Source of the DNA: Triplophysa rosa
Taxonomy: Eukaryota > Chordata > Actinopteri > Cypriniformes > Nemacheilidae
Direction of reading: 5' to 3'
Length of the DNA: 64,000 nucleotides
Assembly (NCBI RefSeq): GCF_024868665.1
Contig: NC_079891.1
Coordinates: 11,389,573 to 11,453,572 of the forward strand
Part shown: one piece after another, positions 10,376 through 21,655 of the stretch
How the letters are laid out: every line of letters starts with the position of its first letter
How positions within the stretch are numbered: position 1 is the first letter of the stretch
Position numbers and translations under genes: made by a program
The notes under the pieces: model-generated
What the model saw: the letters and a program-made list of their open reading frames with translations, nothing else
Told to the model about the DNA's origin: nothing
Databases searched by the model: none

Positions 10376-11280
10376 CCTCAACTCAACTCAACTTTATTTA
10401 TATAGCGCTTTTTACAATTTTCATTGTTACAAAGCAGCTGTACATGAGACATATTGACTATAAGCAAAACAATTAAAGTTGTACCTGTAAAAACAATAAA
10501 AAGGCGAAAACACAGAAGATAGACATACCCACAATCAAAAAACTCCACACACACAATATGCACACGTACTAACACACATAGAAATAGACACACACACACG
10601 GACGCGCACGCACACACACACGTACACAAACAAGTAAGCACACACAGTGAGAGCAAACATTTAAGATAAAGGAGAGAGAAGCACAGGTCAAATATGACAG
10701 ACTATAAATTCCTATATGCAATATTAATTAAGTAAAACTTTAAAATTCTAAATCAGCCCCCCGGCCAGGCAAATAGTGCAAAAGAACAGTATGCAAACTG
10801 TGGCGAGGAACCCAAAACTCTAATCGAGAAAAAAAACCTCAGGAGAACCCAGGCCCAACCAGGGGATTCCAGTTCCCCTCTGGCAAAAGCTGCTGCCTCT
10901 GCACAAGCTCTATAGAGCTTGCACAACAAGGCTAAATAAAAATAAATAAATTTACTAATAAGGTAAATTACAGTTTAAGATTATCATTAATAATCTAATA
11001 GCAATTGAAATTTTGTGTTGAAGACGTGTCAGGTGACCGCGTCCTTCTTTATCCAGCTCTATCATCTCAGCTCTTGTTAGGTCGCCGCTTCCCATTCTCC
11101 GCTCTACCATCAGGTCTGGCCATGAACTGCATCCTTCTCTCTGTGGTAACCTTGGAACAATGAGACAATACTGGCTGAGAGTAGAGTACTGTTCTGCACT
11201 CTTTGATGCAACAAGTACATCAGTTGTGTTTTTGGTTCCTGTTGATCTAACTAATGCAGCCTAAACCCTCAGAGGATTTA
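10376..11280 (-). other. LINE-3 3'UTR with (TTGAG)n tail and TG tract
   Basis: This segment defines the repeat family seen at 6359-7021, 39245-39792 and 55395-55757. All end in a cgctatataaataaagtt-type sequence and a pentanucleotide tail. Because here it lies between the LINE ORF2 end and the target duplication, the family is LINE 3'UTR, not an independent SINE or MITE. The microsatellite is at about 10550-10650. Confidence 0.75.
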
Positions 11281-11284
11281 TATT

Positions 11285-13037
11285 ATGGAAGTGTAGTGTA
11301 TGCAAGATTAAAAAGATGCGTCTTTAGTCTAGATTTAAACTGACAGAGTGTCTCTGCCTCCCGGACAGTGCAGGGAAGACAATTCCAAAGTTTAGGCGCT
11401 AGATAGGAGAAGGATCTACCACCTTGATTTTGAAATTCTAGGTATTACCAACTGACAGGACACCTGAGAGCGTAATGCACGTGAAGGACTGTAATACAAG
11501 AGTAGTTCACTCAAGTATTGAGGAGCTAAACCATGTAGGGATTTATAGGTAATAAGCAAGATTTTAAAGTTAACGCGATGCTTTATAGGTAACCAGTGCA
11601 AGGTTGACAGAACCGGGTTAATATGTTCATACTTTTTTGTACGTGTAAGAACTCGAGCTGCCGTGTTTTGGACCAGTTGGAGCTTTTGTAATAATCCAGC
11701 AGGGGAACCACCTAACAGTGCATTACAGTAATCTAGTCTTGATGTCATGAATGCATGAATTAACTTCTCTGCATCTGACATTGACAGCATACAACGTAGT
11801 TTAGATACATTCTTAAGATGGTAAAACGCAATTTTACAGGTGTTGGCGACGTGGCTCTCAAATGACAGATTACTATCGAATAGAACAATTCTTTGCTGAC
11901 GACGAGGGTTTTATGGAACATCCATCAATAGTTAAGCAGTATTCTTGGTTGTTACGTATAGCAGTTTTTGGTCCAATAAGTAACACTTCTGTTTTGTCCG
12001 AGTTCAGTAATAAAAAGTTGTTACTCATCCAGTTTTTTATATCGACTATGCATTCCATTATTCGATGGAACTGCTGTGTTTCACGAGGTTTCGAGGAAAT
12101 ATAAAGTTGAGTATCATCAGCATAACAGTGAAAGATAACTCCGTGTCGCTTTATTATATCTCCTAGAGGTAGCATGTATAATGCGAAGAGCAGAGGCCCT
12201 AAGACTGAGCCCTGTGGTACACCGTACTGGACTTGCGATTTGTGTGACACCTCATTGCTTATTGCTACAAATTGAAAACGGTCGGATAAATAAGATTTAA
12301 ACCATTTCAAAGCTATTCCTTTAATGCCGACGTAATTTTCGAGTCTATGTAGGAGTGTGCTGTGGTCAATGGTATCGAATGCAGCACTAAGGTCTAGCAG
12401 CACCAATAACGAGGTACAACCTCGGTCAGACGCAAATAGCAGATCATTTGTAAATCTGATCAAAGTAGTCTCTTTACTGTGACATGCTCCATATCCAGAC
12501 TGGATTTCTTCATTGATGTCATTCCTTTGGAGGAAGGAGCATAATTGAGTTGAAACTACTTTTTACAGAACTTTAGATATGAAAGGTAGATTCGATATAG
12601 GCCTGTAGTTCCTTAGTTCTCTAGGGTCGAGTTGGGGTTTTTTGACAAGGGGCCTTATAACAGCCACCTTATATGCTTTAGGCTCATGTCCTAATGTCAG
12701 AGATGAGTTAATAATACTAAGAAGAGGATCTATAAATTTCTGGGAGCATCTCTTTCAGTAGATTTGTAGGTATAGGGTCTAGTATGCATGTTGTTGATTT
12801 AGATGATCTAATGATTTTAGACAGCTCATCATGATCTACGATATAAAATAATTGCATTTTCTCCTTAAGGGCGCTGTAGTTAGTTTGTTCAGCGGGTTTC
12901 ACTTCTGATTGCATTGTTATAATTTTTTCTCTAATATCTTGGATTTTATATGTGAAGTAGTTCATAAATTCATCACTGCTATGCTGATATACAGGATCAG
13001 AAGTCACTGGCGATTTATTTTTTGTTAATTTAGCCAC
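11285..13037 (-). pseudogene. LINE-3 ORF2: reverse transcriptase part
   Basis: Right to left: pre-RT linker (13037-12717), RT fingers/palm (12560-11873) and C-terminal region (11790-11285, ending near FKSRLKTHLF at about 11340-11310). Counting from the Met at 12463, LLDLSAAFDTIDH lies at residues 22-34, GVPQGS at 81-86 and catalytic YADD at 114-117; all are intact. A Glu-to-stop change near 12567 and frame breaks at about 12716 and 11860 disable it. Confidence 0.85.
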
Positions 13038-13130
13038 CGTGTTAAATAAAAACCTAGGGTTGTGCTGGTTTTCTTCTATTAGTGATGAAAAGTAGGCAGA
13101 TCTAGAAGTTTTTAGGGCTTTTCTGTATTT

Positions 13131-14040
13131 TCAAATACTATCCTTCCATGTACGAAATACCTCTAATTTAGTTTTCTTAAAGTTGCGCTCCATTTTTCGG
13201 GCCGCTTTCTTTAGAGCCTGAGTGTGTTCATTATACCACGGTGTGGGGCTGCCATTTTTAATCTTCTTTAAACGTAGAGGAGCAACTGTGTCTAGCGTTA
13301 CCGAGAAGGTGTAATTAAAATTTTCAGTGGTAGTGTCAAGATCTTCAACGTTATTTCTCACGCTAGCGATTTGAGACAATGCGGGCAGATTATCGAGAAA
13401 CGCATCTTTGGTAGTTGAAGTTATTGTTCTACCATATTTGTAACAATGAGTTTTATTTGCAGCCGTAGGCCAGTGAAGCAAACATAATACCAGATAATGA
13501 TCCGAAATGTCTTCACTCTGCTGAAGGATTTTAACATTGTCCACATTTATATCGTAATACAGTATTAAATCTAAAGTATGATTATGAAGGTGAGTGGGTC
13601 CTGACACATGTTGACTAACGCCCATGGAGTTAAGAGTGTCTTTGAAAGCCATTCCTAAGGCATCTGTATCGTTATCTACATGGATGTTAAAGTCACCAAC
13701 GACAAAGACTCTATCTGCGGCCAGTACTAGTTCTGATAAGAACCCACCAAATTCTTTAATAAAATCTGTGTGGCTCATGTTTATAATAATAATCTTGGGG
13801 AAAAGATTCAAGTAATATAATCATCTGGTTTTAGCCATGTTTCTGTCAAACAGAGCATGTCTATTTTATGATCTGTTATCATATCGTTAACAAAAAGTGC
13901 TTTATTGGAGAGAGATCTAATATTTAGCAATCCGGGTCGTAACAGTTAATTATCTGTATTTTGTTCATGTTTAATTTGTTTAATGTTTATTAAATTATTT
14001 TCAAAAGGTTTACACATTATTTTATGTTTGCTAATCCGGG
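13131..14040 (-). pseudogene. LINE-3 ORF2: endonuclease part, internally deleted
   Basis: The N-terminal block (14000-13815) reads LLNIRSL-like sequence then [11 protein letters not shown] and stops. The frame resumes at 13811-13131 with VGDFNIHVD (metal-binding GDxN) and SDHYLV (catalytic SDH). The roughly 100 residues between these are missing, so catalytic blocks from both ends survive around a deletion. The copy in LINE-2 keeps part of the missing segment. Confidence 0.8.
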
Positions 14041-14182
14041 GGACAGACACAGTCTCTATTTTGTGATGTTTGGGAGAAGGGATTATTACATGTTGTACAT
14101 TTTGTGTATTCTGCGACGTGAGACGGCAAGCAGACAGTTGGTTAAGACATTCTGTCTGCTCCCTGACCTGGGCCCCAGCGAG

Positions 14183-14731
14183 TCAAGCTTTAGCATTAGC
14201 ATTATTAAGACTTTTTGCCATATTTCTAGACAGGATGGAAGCCCCAGCCCAGGAGGGATGGAGACCATCTCGTTTCAACAGGTCAGGTCTGCCCTCAAAA
14301 CTCTTCCAGTTATTTATAAAAACTATATCATTCTGCAGGCACCACTCAGACAACCAGCCACTTAGTGATGATAATCTGCTATAAATCTCATCACCACGAT
14401 AAGCAGTGAGGGGGCCAGAGAAAATTACAGTGTCTGACATCTTGCTTGCGAGCTCACACACCTCTTTAATGTTATCTTTTGTGATCTCCGATTGACGGAG
14501 TCGAACATCATTTGTGCCGACGTGAATAACAATCTCACTGAATTTATGATTAGCCTTAGCCAGCACATTTAAATTTGACTTGATGTCAGGCGCTCTGGCT
14601 CCTGGTAAACATTGGACTATGGTGGCTGGTGCCTCTATGTTAACGTTCCGAACAATAGAATCATCAATAACTAGGGCACTTTCTGCAGGTTTCTCAGTCG
14701 GTGCGTCACTGAGCAGAGCAAACCTGTTCAA
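14183..14731 (-). CDS. LINE-3 ORF1: SGNH-hydrolase domain, GDS motif changed to DDS
   Basis: A 182-codon open frame. Block I reads VIDDSIVRNV (residues 21-30), where the family has GDS: the Ser is present but the Gly is Asp. Block III is HVGTNDVR (70-77) and block V DGLHPS (155-160) with the Asp-His pair. L2/CR1 ORF1 esterases bind RNA/lipid and are needed for efficient retrotransposition in studied members. A stop just upstream (about 14760) separates a short RRRSRR basic stretch, so the true N-terminus is probably lost. Confidence 0.75.
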   Translation of the reverse strand: MNRFALLSDAPTEKPAESALVIDDSIVRNVNIEAPATIVQCLPGARAPDIKSNLNVLAKANHKFSEIVIHVGTNDVRLRQSEITKDNIKEVCELASKMSDTVIFSGPLTAYRGDEIYSRLSSLSGWLSEWCLQNDIVFINNWKSFEGRPDLLKRDGLHPSWAGASILSRNMAKSLNNANAKA

Positions 14732-14749
14732 GACTGTAATCGGAAAGGT

Positions 14750-15398
14750 TGAGTGATGTTATGTCCTGCGACTACGCCGTCTCACAGTCACGAAGTTTCC
14801 CAGCTGCGGGGGATTTTCAACCGGAACCGAGCTGTGTGCGCTAATGTTGCTCGCATATAAAGTGTTTTCTATGGTTGTTACACTCTTACTATCCTCAGAT
14901 AAAGATTGGATGTGAGACTAATTCTAAGATCTTCTCTGTCAGCCTAATTATTTCCCTGCATTTATCGCATATAAAACCCTCGCAGCTGACAGAGAAGGCT
15001 AATCTAAAAACTATTATCTAAACAATAATAGGAATATAAGACATAACTCACCGGGTTTGAAGTGCAATTCCAACTTACCAAGGTTGCTCGATGAATCGTA
15101 GTATACTCGCATAAAAAGAGAAACAGTTAGCACACAAGACAAACCAGAGGCAAGATGATATTCCACAGTGTAAACAGAAAGCAAGCTAACACGCTATTGC
15201 TACGCTAACGGCGCTAAGTTAACTATTCATTTTGGTTTAGAATCTTCAAGTAAATAACAGAACAGGGTTATTGAGATACCAGGATAAGTTAGCAACGACA
15301 ATGATAGGTAAAAAAATACACTAATATTAGAGCGAAGTGTAAGTGCACCGATACAAACAAACTGCCGGCAGCGATGCAAACAGGAACCGGAGTCAAGT
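14750..15398 (-). promoter_or_regulatory. LINE-3 5'UTR/internal promoter region
   Basis: About 650 bp between the target duplication and ORF1. It contains two short inverted motifs (agcctaattatttccctgca near 14943 and ctgacagagaaggctaatct near 14986; cttctctgtcagc also at 14933) that could pair as a stem. As in other LINEs the 5'UTR should carry the promoter, but no defined element can be named from sequence alone. Confidence 0.4.
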
Positions 15399-15406
15399 GA
15401 ACCAAG

Positions 15407-15900
15407 TCTGGTTGGGCCAAAAGCGCGAAACTAACAGGACTTGATGCTCCTCTTCCCTGACCTTGCACAGGTCGCATCGCGTTGTCTGCTTGAGGTTGCC
15501 AAGGATATGAGTGGCCTGGAGGGATTCGATCAGCTGCTGACTCCAGAGGTGAAGGCGTTGGGTGAGTTGTGACATCTGCCATGAGCGAATACCACCCTGA
15601 CGGTTGATGTACGCCACGGCGGCCTTGCTGTCCAAGCAGAAGATGAGCCAGTCGTTGAGATAGTTGAGAATACGCACACCCTGCTCCCTGAGGGGAGCGA
15701 GAGCAGCCTCTACGACCTTGGTAAAAACACAGGGAGACAGGGCCAGACCGAAGGGCAGGACCTTGTACTGGTATGCTCGACCATTGAAGGCAAACTGAAG
15801 GAACAGTCTGTGATGAGGGAGAATGGAGACATGAAAGTAAGCGTCCTTCAGGTCGATACCACGAACCAATCCTGAAGTTGGAGGATGAAACCTCCGTCAA
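15407..15900 (-). pseudogene. DIRS-A reverse transcriptase joined to RNase H by deletion, YLND
   Basis: From 15869 leftward: GIDLKDAYFHVSILP, VLPFGLALSPCVFTK and then YLND (residues 70-73), where active RTs have YLDD; the change is at codon 15656-15654. Immediately after WLIF the frame jumps to DSKAAVAYINRQGG, the RNase H block, so the RT thumb and connection are deleted. The IDLKDAYFHV/VAYINRQGG pair is characteristic of DIRS1-like elements. Confidence 0.85.
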
Positions 15901-16545
15901 TGTTTAACACGCAAATCCATGAATGAAACGGCACACAACAGCATATAAAACATTTAAATAAACATCAGTAAATAATGAAAACTTAAATGTTATAAGAAAG
16001 CTAAATACTAAATAAAAAAGCTCTTGTTGCAGTAACTTCAGTCAGTGGCATATTAACCCTTACAGTCCTTAATAATTCCACTTGAAACAAACTGTTTAAA
16101 CCTATATTGGCTTTCCTATTCAGATTGCCATAAAAACTTTACTTCTTCCGAATCGTTGATGTGAAATTTACTTGTTGACATTGTCCAGATTAAAATGTGT
16201 ACAGCTGCACTAAATGCGCGTTCAGAAGATGTGCACAGGAGCGCAAATGAATAGATGTCTCTCCGCAACCGCGGCAAAACCTGCGCGCACTCCGACACTA
16301 AGCAAGCAGGTCATAGCCAGTTTTGATTTTACGTATCTGTTCATTTCACAACAAGATCCATTGCAAAACCTGGAGAATAACCTGGGTTTTGCCGTGCAGG
16401 CCCGCGCTCTAACGCACCAACCAATGCCAATCATTTCTGTTAATGTAAAATCTTTTAAATAAATCCATCCACAACTGAAAGGCTACAACTAGCAATCGTT
16501 ATCGCAACTCTCATATTTATTACACCTATATTTGTCAGAGTGACG
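15901..16545. other. Unassigned insertion-like DNA between DIRS-A parts
   Basis: DIRS homology stops at about 15875 and gag-like GC-rich sequence resumes beyond 16550. The intervening DNA is A/T-richer, has no ORF with recognisable content, and no clear terminal repeats could be matched by eye. Confidence 0.5.
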
Positions 16546-16659
16546 TGCACTACCGCCGGTGGCAGTTCGCCACCGTCATAGCACTTTACCATCGCTGTGG
16601 TGCGGTTGTCACGGCCACCGTCACAGCCCTAGTAACCACGCCCCGAGACACCGCGACAG

Positions 16660-17165
16660 AGGGACTAGAGGGGAGATCTGCATCACCATGCCTGTGTGGG
16701 GATGTTCTGTGGCTGGCAAAATGGCCGTCTCACCAGGGACGGGGCACCGGTGAAGCGAGCCCTGAGAAGGGCCCGGAATGAGATGGGATGGGGCAGGGAC
16801 CGTCCCAGGGCTACTCGACAGCAGTGTTGTGGCTGGATTCGTGCCCGATGTCCTGGGTCTCCCTGGGCTGTCCCCGTCAAGGCCGCTTGGTCTTCTTAGA
16901 CGTCTGCCAACAGGGAGTCAATGCTCTCCTCCACGATGCTCTGCCGCCTGAGGAGGGGGCGCCAGAGCCGGGACAGGAGGTGTGGGGCTGCTGGGGAGCC
17001 AGTGTACCACAACAGCACTCAACATGGCTGACATCGCCACGTCAGCCTCATCCTGGGCTCAACCGGCCGAAGCCGAGAGCTCCAGGGAGTCTTCCACATC
17101 TGATGCCAGGAGGTCACCGTCCGATGCCGCGACGGAAACCTCATCCTCGTCACGCTCTTGCGTGG
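16660..17165 (-). pseudogene. Diverged DIRS gag fragment
   Basis: The minus strand resembles the DIRS gag region in DIRS-D/E: the run ggctgacatcgccacgtcag then cctgggctcaacc (17028-17063) parallels ggctgacatttcgacgtccg then cttgggctcgacc at 63414-63454, and 16820-16890 parallels the ggctggggtcgggccc stretch at 62708-62765. No frame is intact. The divergence suggests a different DIRS subfamily from the other copies. Confidence 0.45.
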
Positions 17166-17823
17166 ATCCGTGGACTATTGTGTTCCCCTGTTTTGCCCTT
17201 GTCTGGACTTCCCCCTTGATTTCTTGTGTTTTTTGTATAATAGTCATGTTGCCCTGTTCTTGTTTTTGTCGGTGTCGCTGTCTGTCCAGTCCTGTTTGTC
17301 CCCTTGAGGAGCGTCAGGTTCCCCATGAGGGGCTTCTGTCGTGGTTCTGCCACAAGGCAGAACCATGTGGAGGTAGGTAGTTTTGGCCCTTATGGCTTGC
17401 CATACTCCCCCCGGTCTCGTCTTTGTTCCTGCCCTCTTGTTTCCTCGTTAGTGCTCGTTATGATTTCATGCCCTACACATGTTCCCTTCTTAATTTAGTT
17501 CCCTATTTAATGCCCTTGTGTCTTCTGTCTTGTGCTGGATTATTTTGCCTTGTCCGTACCTTGTATCCACCCCGGTCTGTATTGCTGTGTATCTAGTTTT
17601 GTTAATGTTAGTTTATGTCTTGTATCATATCTAGTCTTGTTGAGTTTAGTGTAGTTGTCTAGGTCCTGTTTATCCTCCTTGTTAATACCCTTGCTGTTTG
17701 ATGTTTTACTCCCTCGTGGGTTTTTGTTTTATGATTTGTTTTATTAAACCTTTATGTTAACCCCTTACCCGCTGTCTGCACTTGGGTCCTCTGTCCTTGT
17801 CCTCAACACCAACGTTCATGCCA
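17166..17823 (+). mobile_element. LTR retroelement 3' end: internal tail plus LTR
   Basis: The LTR runs from TGTCGTGGTTCTGCC (17337) to the degenerate end gttcatgcca (17823). It matches, in the opposite orientation, the LTR at 52449-52952 (shared ttctgcc, ctttattatgcccttgtg, gaccc-aagtgcagacagcggg). The preceding 17166-17336 ends in a polypurine-like gaggggcttc just before the LTR, equivalent to the internal 3' end of the 52-54 kb element. No 5' LTR is nearby, so this is a truncated copy. Confidence 0.7.
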
Positions 17824-18139
17824 GACATGCATGTACACTGTACGATGATGATACCTCCTGAATCTTGACTACTGAGCAAGCTTAAAAACGTCATTAGTGT
17901 GCGCAAATTGTAAACAAAAACAGCGACATGAATCACTCTTTGGCAGATGTCCTTTTTTTTCGCCTCAACGGCGTTTAACTTTTATTGCCATGTAATATTG
18001 ATCAATACGTCGTTTCATGTTGCATTTTTATTGGCTACTCAGTAGGCGTAGGTTGTACAATCAAGCTAAATTTCTGACACTACCAGAAAATGATCACGGG
18101 CTGTCATTGATCGCAAAACGCTCACAATGGCCGTCTTAC
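17824..18139. other. No recognisable feature
   Basis: About 315 bp of intermediate composition with no coding or repeat signature, between the LTR end and DIRS-B. Confidence 0.5.
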
Positions 18140-18203
18140 AGTCTCTCTCAGAGGAGAGGGAAGGGCTTCCGCAGGCGTACGCCCTACCGGCTGCCGGTAG
18201 GTA

Positions 18204-18730
18204 TTAGAATCTCACGGAGTTGTTGGGCATAGCCCAACCCGCAGCTCTGCAGATGTCTGCCAGAGAGGCTCCCTGAGCCAGTGCCCATGAGGGGTGTGCC
18301 TCACTCCCAACGGGCAGGGGCGAATTGAGATCAGTATGCCCTAACGAGGGCATCCACGATCCAGTGCGCCAGCCTCTGTTTGGAGACAGCCCTCCCTTCT
18401 GCTGACTTCCGAAACAGACATAGAGCTGCTCAGAGCTTCTGGGCTCTGCGTGCGGTCCAAGTAGAGGCGCCGTGCACGTACTGGACACAACACGGACAGG
18501 TTGGGTCTTCCTCCCCGGTGGGGAGCACCTGCAGGTTCACCACCTGGTCTCTCGGGAGAGTGGTGGGAACTTTGGGCGAGTTCTAGGCCATCTGTGGACA
18601 CGGAGGGTGCTTGCAGATCCCCTACCCTCTTGGAGGTGAGCACCATGCGGAAAGCCGTCTTTATCAAGACTGAGAAAGAGCGGCAACCCCGAGAGGCTCG
18701 AAGGGGGCGGGGCCTCTTGAGGCCCGCCAC
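18204..18730 (-). pseudogene. DIRS-B tyrosine recombinase remnant
   Basis: Shows KRVGDLQAPSV (first arginine box), LCPVRARRLYLDRTQS, YVCFGSQQKGG and ASLADICRAAGWAMPNNSVRF. The HSTR box is replaced by GSEAHPS, losing the H-x-x-R pair, and the final Tyr is missing (SVRF). Two frames are needed to read it. It cannot be catalytically competent. Confidence 0.75.
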
Positions 18731-19176
18731 CTAGGTCGCAAGAGGGTACGAGCGCGGATAAGGTGGTCACCCTCTCACGCCCCTTAGGAACCTAATGACC
18801 AGGTCGTGCTGTCCCAGAGGCTACCCAGCACTTGGGTCATGATGCGCGGCCGTAGCGCTACATACATTCCCAGTGTGGAGAGGTTACTCCCCAGTCTCTC
18901 TTGAGGAAGGGACAGCTCGTACCCGACCGAGCAACTCCGCGGGTCTTCTCGCCGAGAAGAGCCCCAGGACGAGAAGAGGCGCCACCTATGGGCGTATAGC
19001 CGCCCAGTGGCCGAAGCCCTAGCCTGAGTGACGTCCCAACCAGACCGGGGGTGGGTTTCTCAGGATCTCCTCGTCCCGTCCAGACATTGAGACCAGGTTT
19101 TGCCTGGGATGCCGTAACGTGCCCCTTCCCCTGGGGAAGCAGTTCGCCAGGGGGAGCGGCCAGGGGTGAGTTGTTG

Positions 19177-20460
19177 TCAGAGCCTTATCTCCGAGAACCA
19201 AGTCCTGGTTAGGCCAAAAGGGGCGTAACTAGTACCACTTGATGCTCCTCTTCCCTGGCCTTGCACAGGACCTGTGCAATGAGGCTCACTGGGGGGAAGC
19301 GTACTTCCGCTTGTCCCGCGGCCAGCTGTGCTCATGGGCATCCGTGCCAAGGGTTGCCTCGGACAGGGAGTACCAAAGCGGACAATGGCTGGAGTCCTGG
19401 GAGGCAACAGGACCACCTGTGCCTGGCCGAACCTCTCCCAAATGAGCCGGCTGCGCGGGGATGGAGTCGCCACTCTCCGCGAGGCGTCGACTGACGAGAG
19501 AGCGCATCGGCTGTCTGGTTCAGGACTCCTGGGATGTGTGTGGCTCGCAGGGAACTGATTACCTGCTGACTCCAGAGGAGGAGGCGCCGGGCGAGTCATG
19601 TTAGCTGCCGTGAGCGAATCCAATGATATACGCCACAGCAGTTGTGCTGACCGACCGGACCAGCACGTGCTTGCCCTGCACGAGAGGTAGTAGCCTCCTC
19701 AATGCAAGTAGCACAACCAACGCATGCCAATGCAGGCGGGGGCCCGTCCACCGCCCCGACACTGCTTGCCCGTTGCACACGGCACCCCAACCCCAAGAAG
19801 GTCATGGAGACCAGGGGGTTAGGGTGTGTCGGCAGAAAAGCGTGATGACCATACGCCTGCTGCTGGTGTGCCGCTCTCCAAGGAACTTGACTCTGTAGCC
19901 AGTGTTGGAGCGGTCTTATGTGCATCGACCCGAGGGGGACCACCCCCGCCAAGGATGCCATGTATCCCAGGAGCCTCTGAAATTGTTTCAGGGGGACCGC
20001 TGACTGTCTGAAAGCTTCAGGCAGTTCAACACTGATCGGGCCGCTCTGAAGTCAGTCGCACTGCATCTTGGAGGCCGCGTGGGTGTGGGCTTCCTCGTCG
20101 CGGGTCTCGCACCCCCCGCGGGGGGTGAGCGGGGCCACTCATGAGGACAGAGTCGAGTTCCATACCGAGAAAGAGGACGCTCTGCACCGGGGAGAGCTTG
20201 CTCTTCTCAGTTGACCTGTAGCCCCACCGATCTAGGTGCCGGAGCACCAGGTCCCTGTGTGTACACAACAGATCTCGAGAGTGCGCTAAACTGAGCCAGT
20301 TATCGAGATAGTTTAGTACCCACACCGACCTTCGTAAAGACTCGTGGAGACAGGGACAGACCGAAGGGGAGGACCCTGTACTGATATGCCTGTCCCTCTA
20401 ACGCGAACGGTCGGAACGGCCGATGTCGAGGGAGGATTGAGACATGAAGTACGCGTCCTA
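19177..20460 (-). pseudogene. DIRS-B reverse transcriptase/RNase H remnant, YLDN
   Basis: The RT frame reads HVSILP, ALEGQAYQYRVLPFGLSLSPRVFTK and, after a frameshift, VLNYLDN with the last catalytic Asp replaced by Asn (codon 20301-20299). The connection domain (HIRPLQHWLQSQVPW) and a decayed RNase H block follow to about 19480. Multiple frameshifts are present. Confidence 0.75.
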
Positions 20461-20479
20461 GATTTGGGGTGTACTGATT

Positions 20480-21655
20480 TAATTTCACATGACATTCCCC
20501 TATTGGATGATGCTCCTGTTCGACAACGGTACCGACGTATAGCCCCTTCAGAGTACGAAGTGGTAAGGGCACATATTAATCAGTTAGTAGAGAAACAGGT
20601 AATTCGGGAGAGTCTACGCATGTGCGTGGACTACCGTCAGCTAAATGCTAAGACCCGGAAGGATGCATTTCCCTTGCCTCGTACAGAGTCGCTGGATACA
20701 TTGACTGGTGCCCGCTGGTTTTCCACTATGGATTTAGCCAGCGGGTATAATCAGGTTCCAGTCACTGAGGAGGACAAGCCTAAGACTGCTTTTTGCACAC
20801 CATTCGGGTTATTTGAATGGAATCGAATGCCGTTTGGGTTGTGCAATGCCCCCAGTATGTTCCAGCGACTAATGGAGCGCCTGTTCAGAGACCAGCAGTG
20901 TCATTCATTACTTCTGTATTTAGATTATATTATTGTGTTCTCTTCTTCTACAGAGCAGCATCTGGAGTGGTTGGATGTTTTAGTTGAGCCGGTTGGAACG
21001 GGAGGGACTTAAGCATTTTTGCAGCCTAAGGTTACCTATCTTAGCTATCTCAACAGACCCGAGTAAAATCCAGGTTGTGGCCCAATGGCGTTGTCCATCT
21101 AGTGCTACAGAGCTCCGATCCTTCCTGGGCTTTGCGAGCTACTACCGCCGTTTTGTGGAGGGATTTGCGAAGATTGCAGCCCCTCTGCATCGACTGGTAG
21201 CATAGTTTTCTGGTTGTAAGAGGAAGCCCAGAAAGCAGGTTGGTGTGGGCTTTGCTGATGCCTGGAGTGATCAGTGTGAGAAGAGCTTTGAGGAGTTAAA
21301 GCGACGACTCACTTCTGCCCCGGTACTCGCATATGCTGACTTTTCCCAGCCATTTATTTTGGAGGAGGATGCCAGTCATGGAGGACTGGGGGCAGTCCTC
21401 TCTCAAGAGCAAGAAGGCCATGTGTGCCCTATTGCGTATGCGAGTCGCAGTCTGAGGCCCACTGAGCGCAATTTGTCAAACTACAGCTCCATGAAGTTGG
21501 AGTTTGTGGCGCTCAAGTGGGCCATGACTGAGAAATTTAGAGAATATCTGTTGGGCAGTCGGTGTGTGATTTTTACTGATAATAACCCTCTCAGACATTT
21601 GTCCACTGCAAAACTTGGGGCTACTGAGCGGCATACAGTTGGCGGCATTTGACTT
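20480..21655 (+). pseudogene. gypsy reverse transcriptase and RNase H, YLDY active site
   Basis: The RT shows CVDYRQLNAKTRKDAFPLP, STMDLASGYNQV, TAFCTPFGLFEW and then YLDY at 20917-20928, where Ty3 RTs have YLDD; the second catalytic Asp is Tyr. About 15 residues are deleted just before LRMCVDYRQ. Frameshifts lie near 20970-21040 and a stop at 21202. RNase H follows from 21245 (FILEEDASHGGLGAVLSQ, ELEFVALKWA-like, FTDNNPL). The RT converts element RNA to cDNA; this copy could not. Confidence 0.85.

Larger units (their letters stand above)
10376..15398 (-). mobile_element. LINE-3: near full-length L2 LINE, TSD GAACCAAG
   Basis: A 5.0-kb insertion into DIRS-A, flanked by GAACCAAG at 10368-10375 and 15399-15406. 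The uninterrupted DIRS-B copy reads gagaaccaagtcctggtt at 19192-19209, matching the joined flanks. On the minus strand it has a 5'UTR (15398-14750), ORF1 esterase, ORF2 endonuclease/RT and a long 3'UTR (11280-10376) with a TG microsatellite and (ttgag)n tail. Both ORFs carry stops and an internal endonuclease deletion. Confidence 0.85.
8756..17165 (-). mobile_element. DIRS-A: DIRS-type retrotransposon, heavily interrupted
   Basis: Reading right to left: gag-like DNA (17165-16660), unassigned DNA, reverse transcriptase/RNase H (15900-15407), then the tyrosine recombinase (10319-9508) and terminal repeat (9060-8756). The L2 LINE at 10376-15398 splits it with an 8-bp duplication, GAACCAAG. RT-RH and recombinase order, and the absence of an integrase or LTRs, define DIRS. 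Recombination by the tyrosine recombinase of a circular cDNA is the known integration route for the family. Confidence 0.8.
18140..20460 (-). mobile_element. DIRS-B: DIRS fragment (recombinase, RNase H, RT)
   Basis: Minus-strand order from the right: RT (20457-20026), connection and RNase H (19960-19480), tyrosine recombinase (18730-18204). It lacks gag and both termini. The right side is cut at 20460, where gypsy pol begins in the opposite orientation; the left side stops at about 18140. It supplies the uninterrupted reference for the LINE-3 insertion site. Confidence 0.8.

Noticed and set aside
16545..17380. Several plus-strand GC-rich ORFs as host exons
   Set aside because: They are antisense to a DIRS gag fragment and run into an LTR; no splice pattern or domain supports them.
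20344..21012. A 222-residue ORF as a single novel protein
   Set aside because: Its first 40 residues are antisense to the DIRS-B reverse transcriptase; only the part after about 20470 is gypsy RT. The joint frame is accidental.
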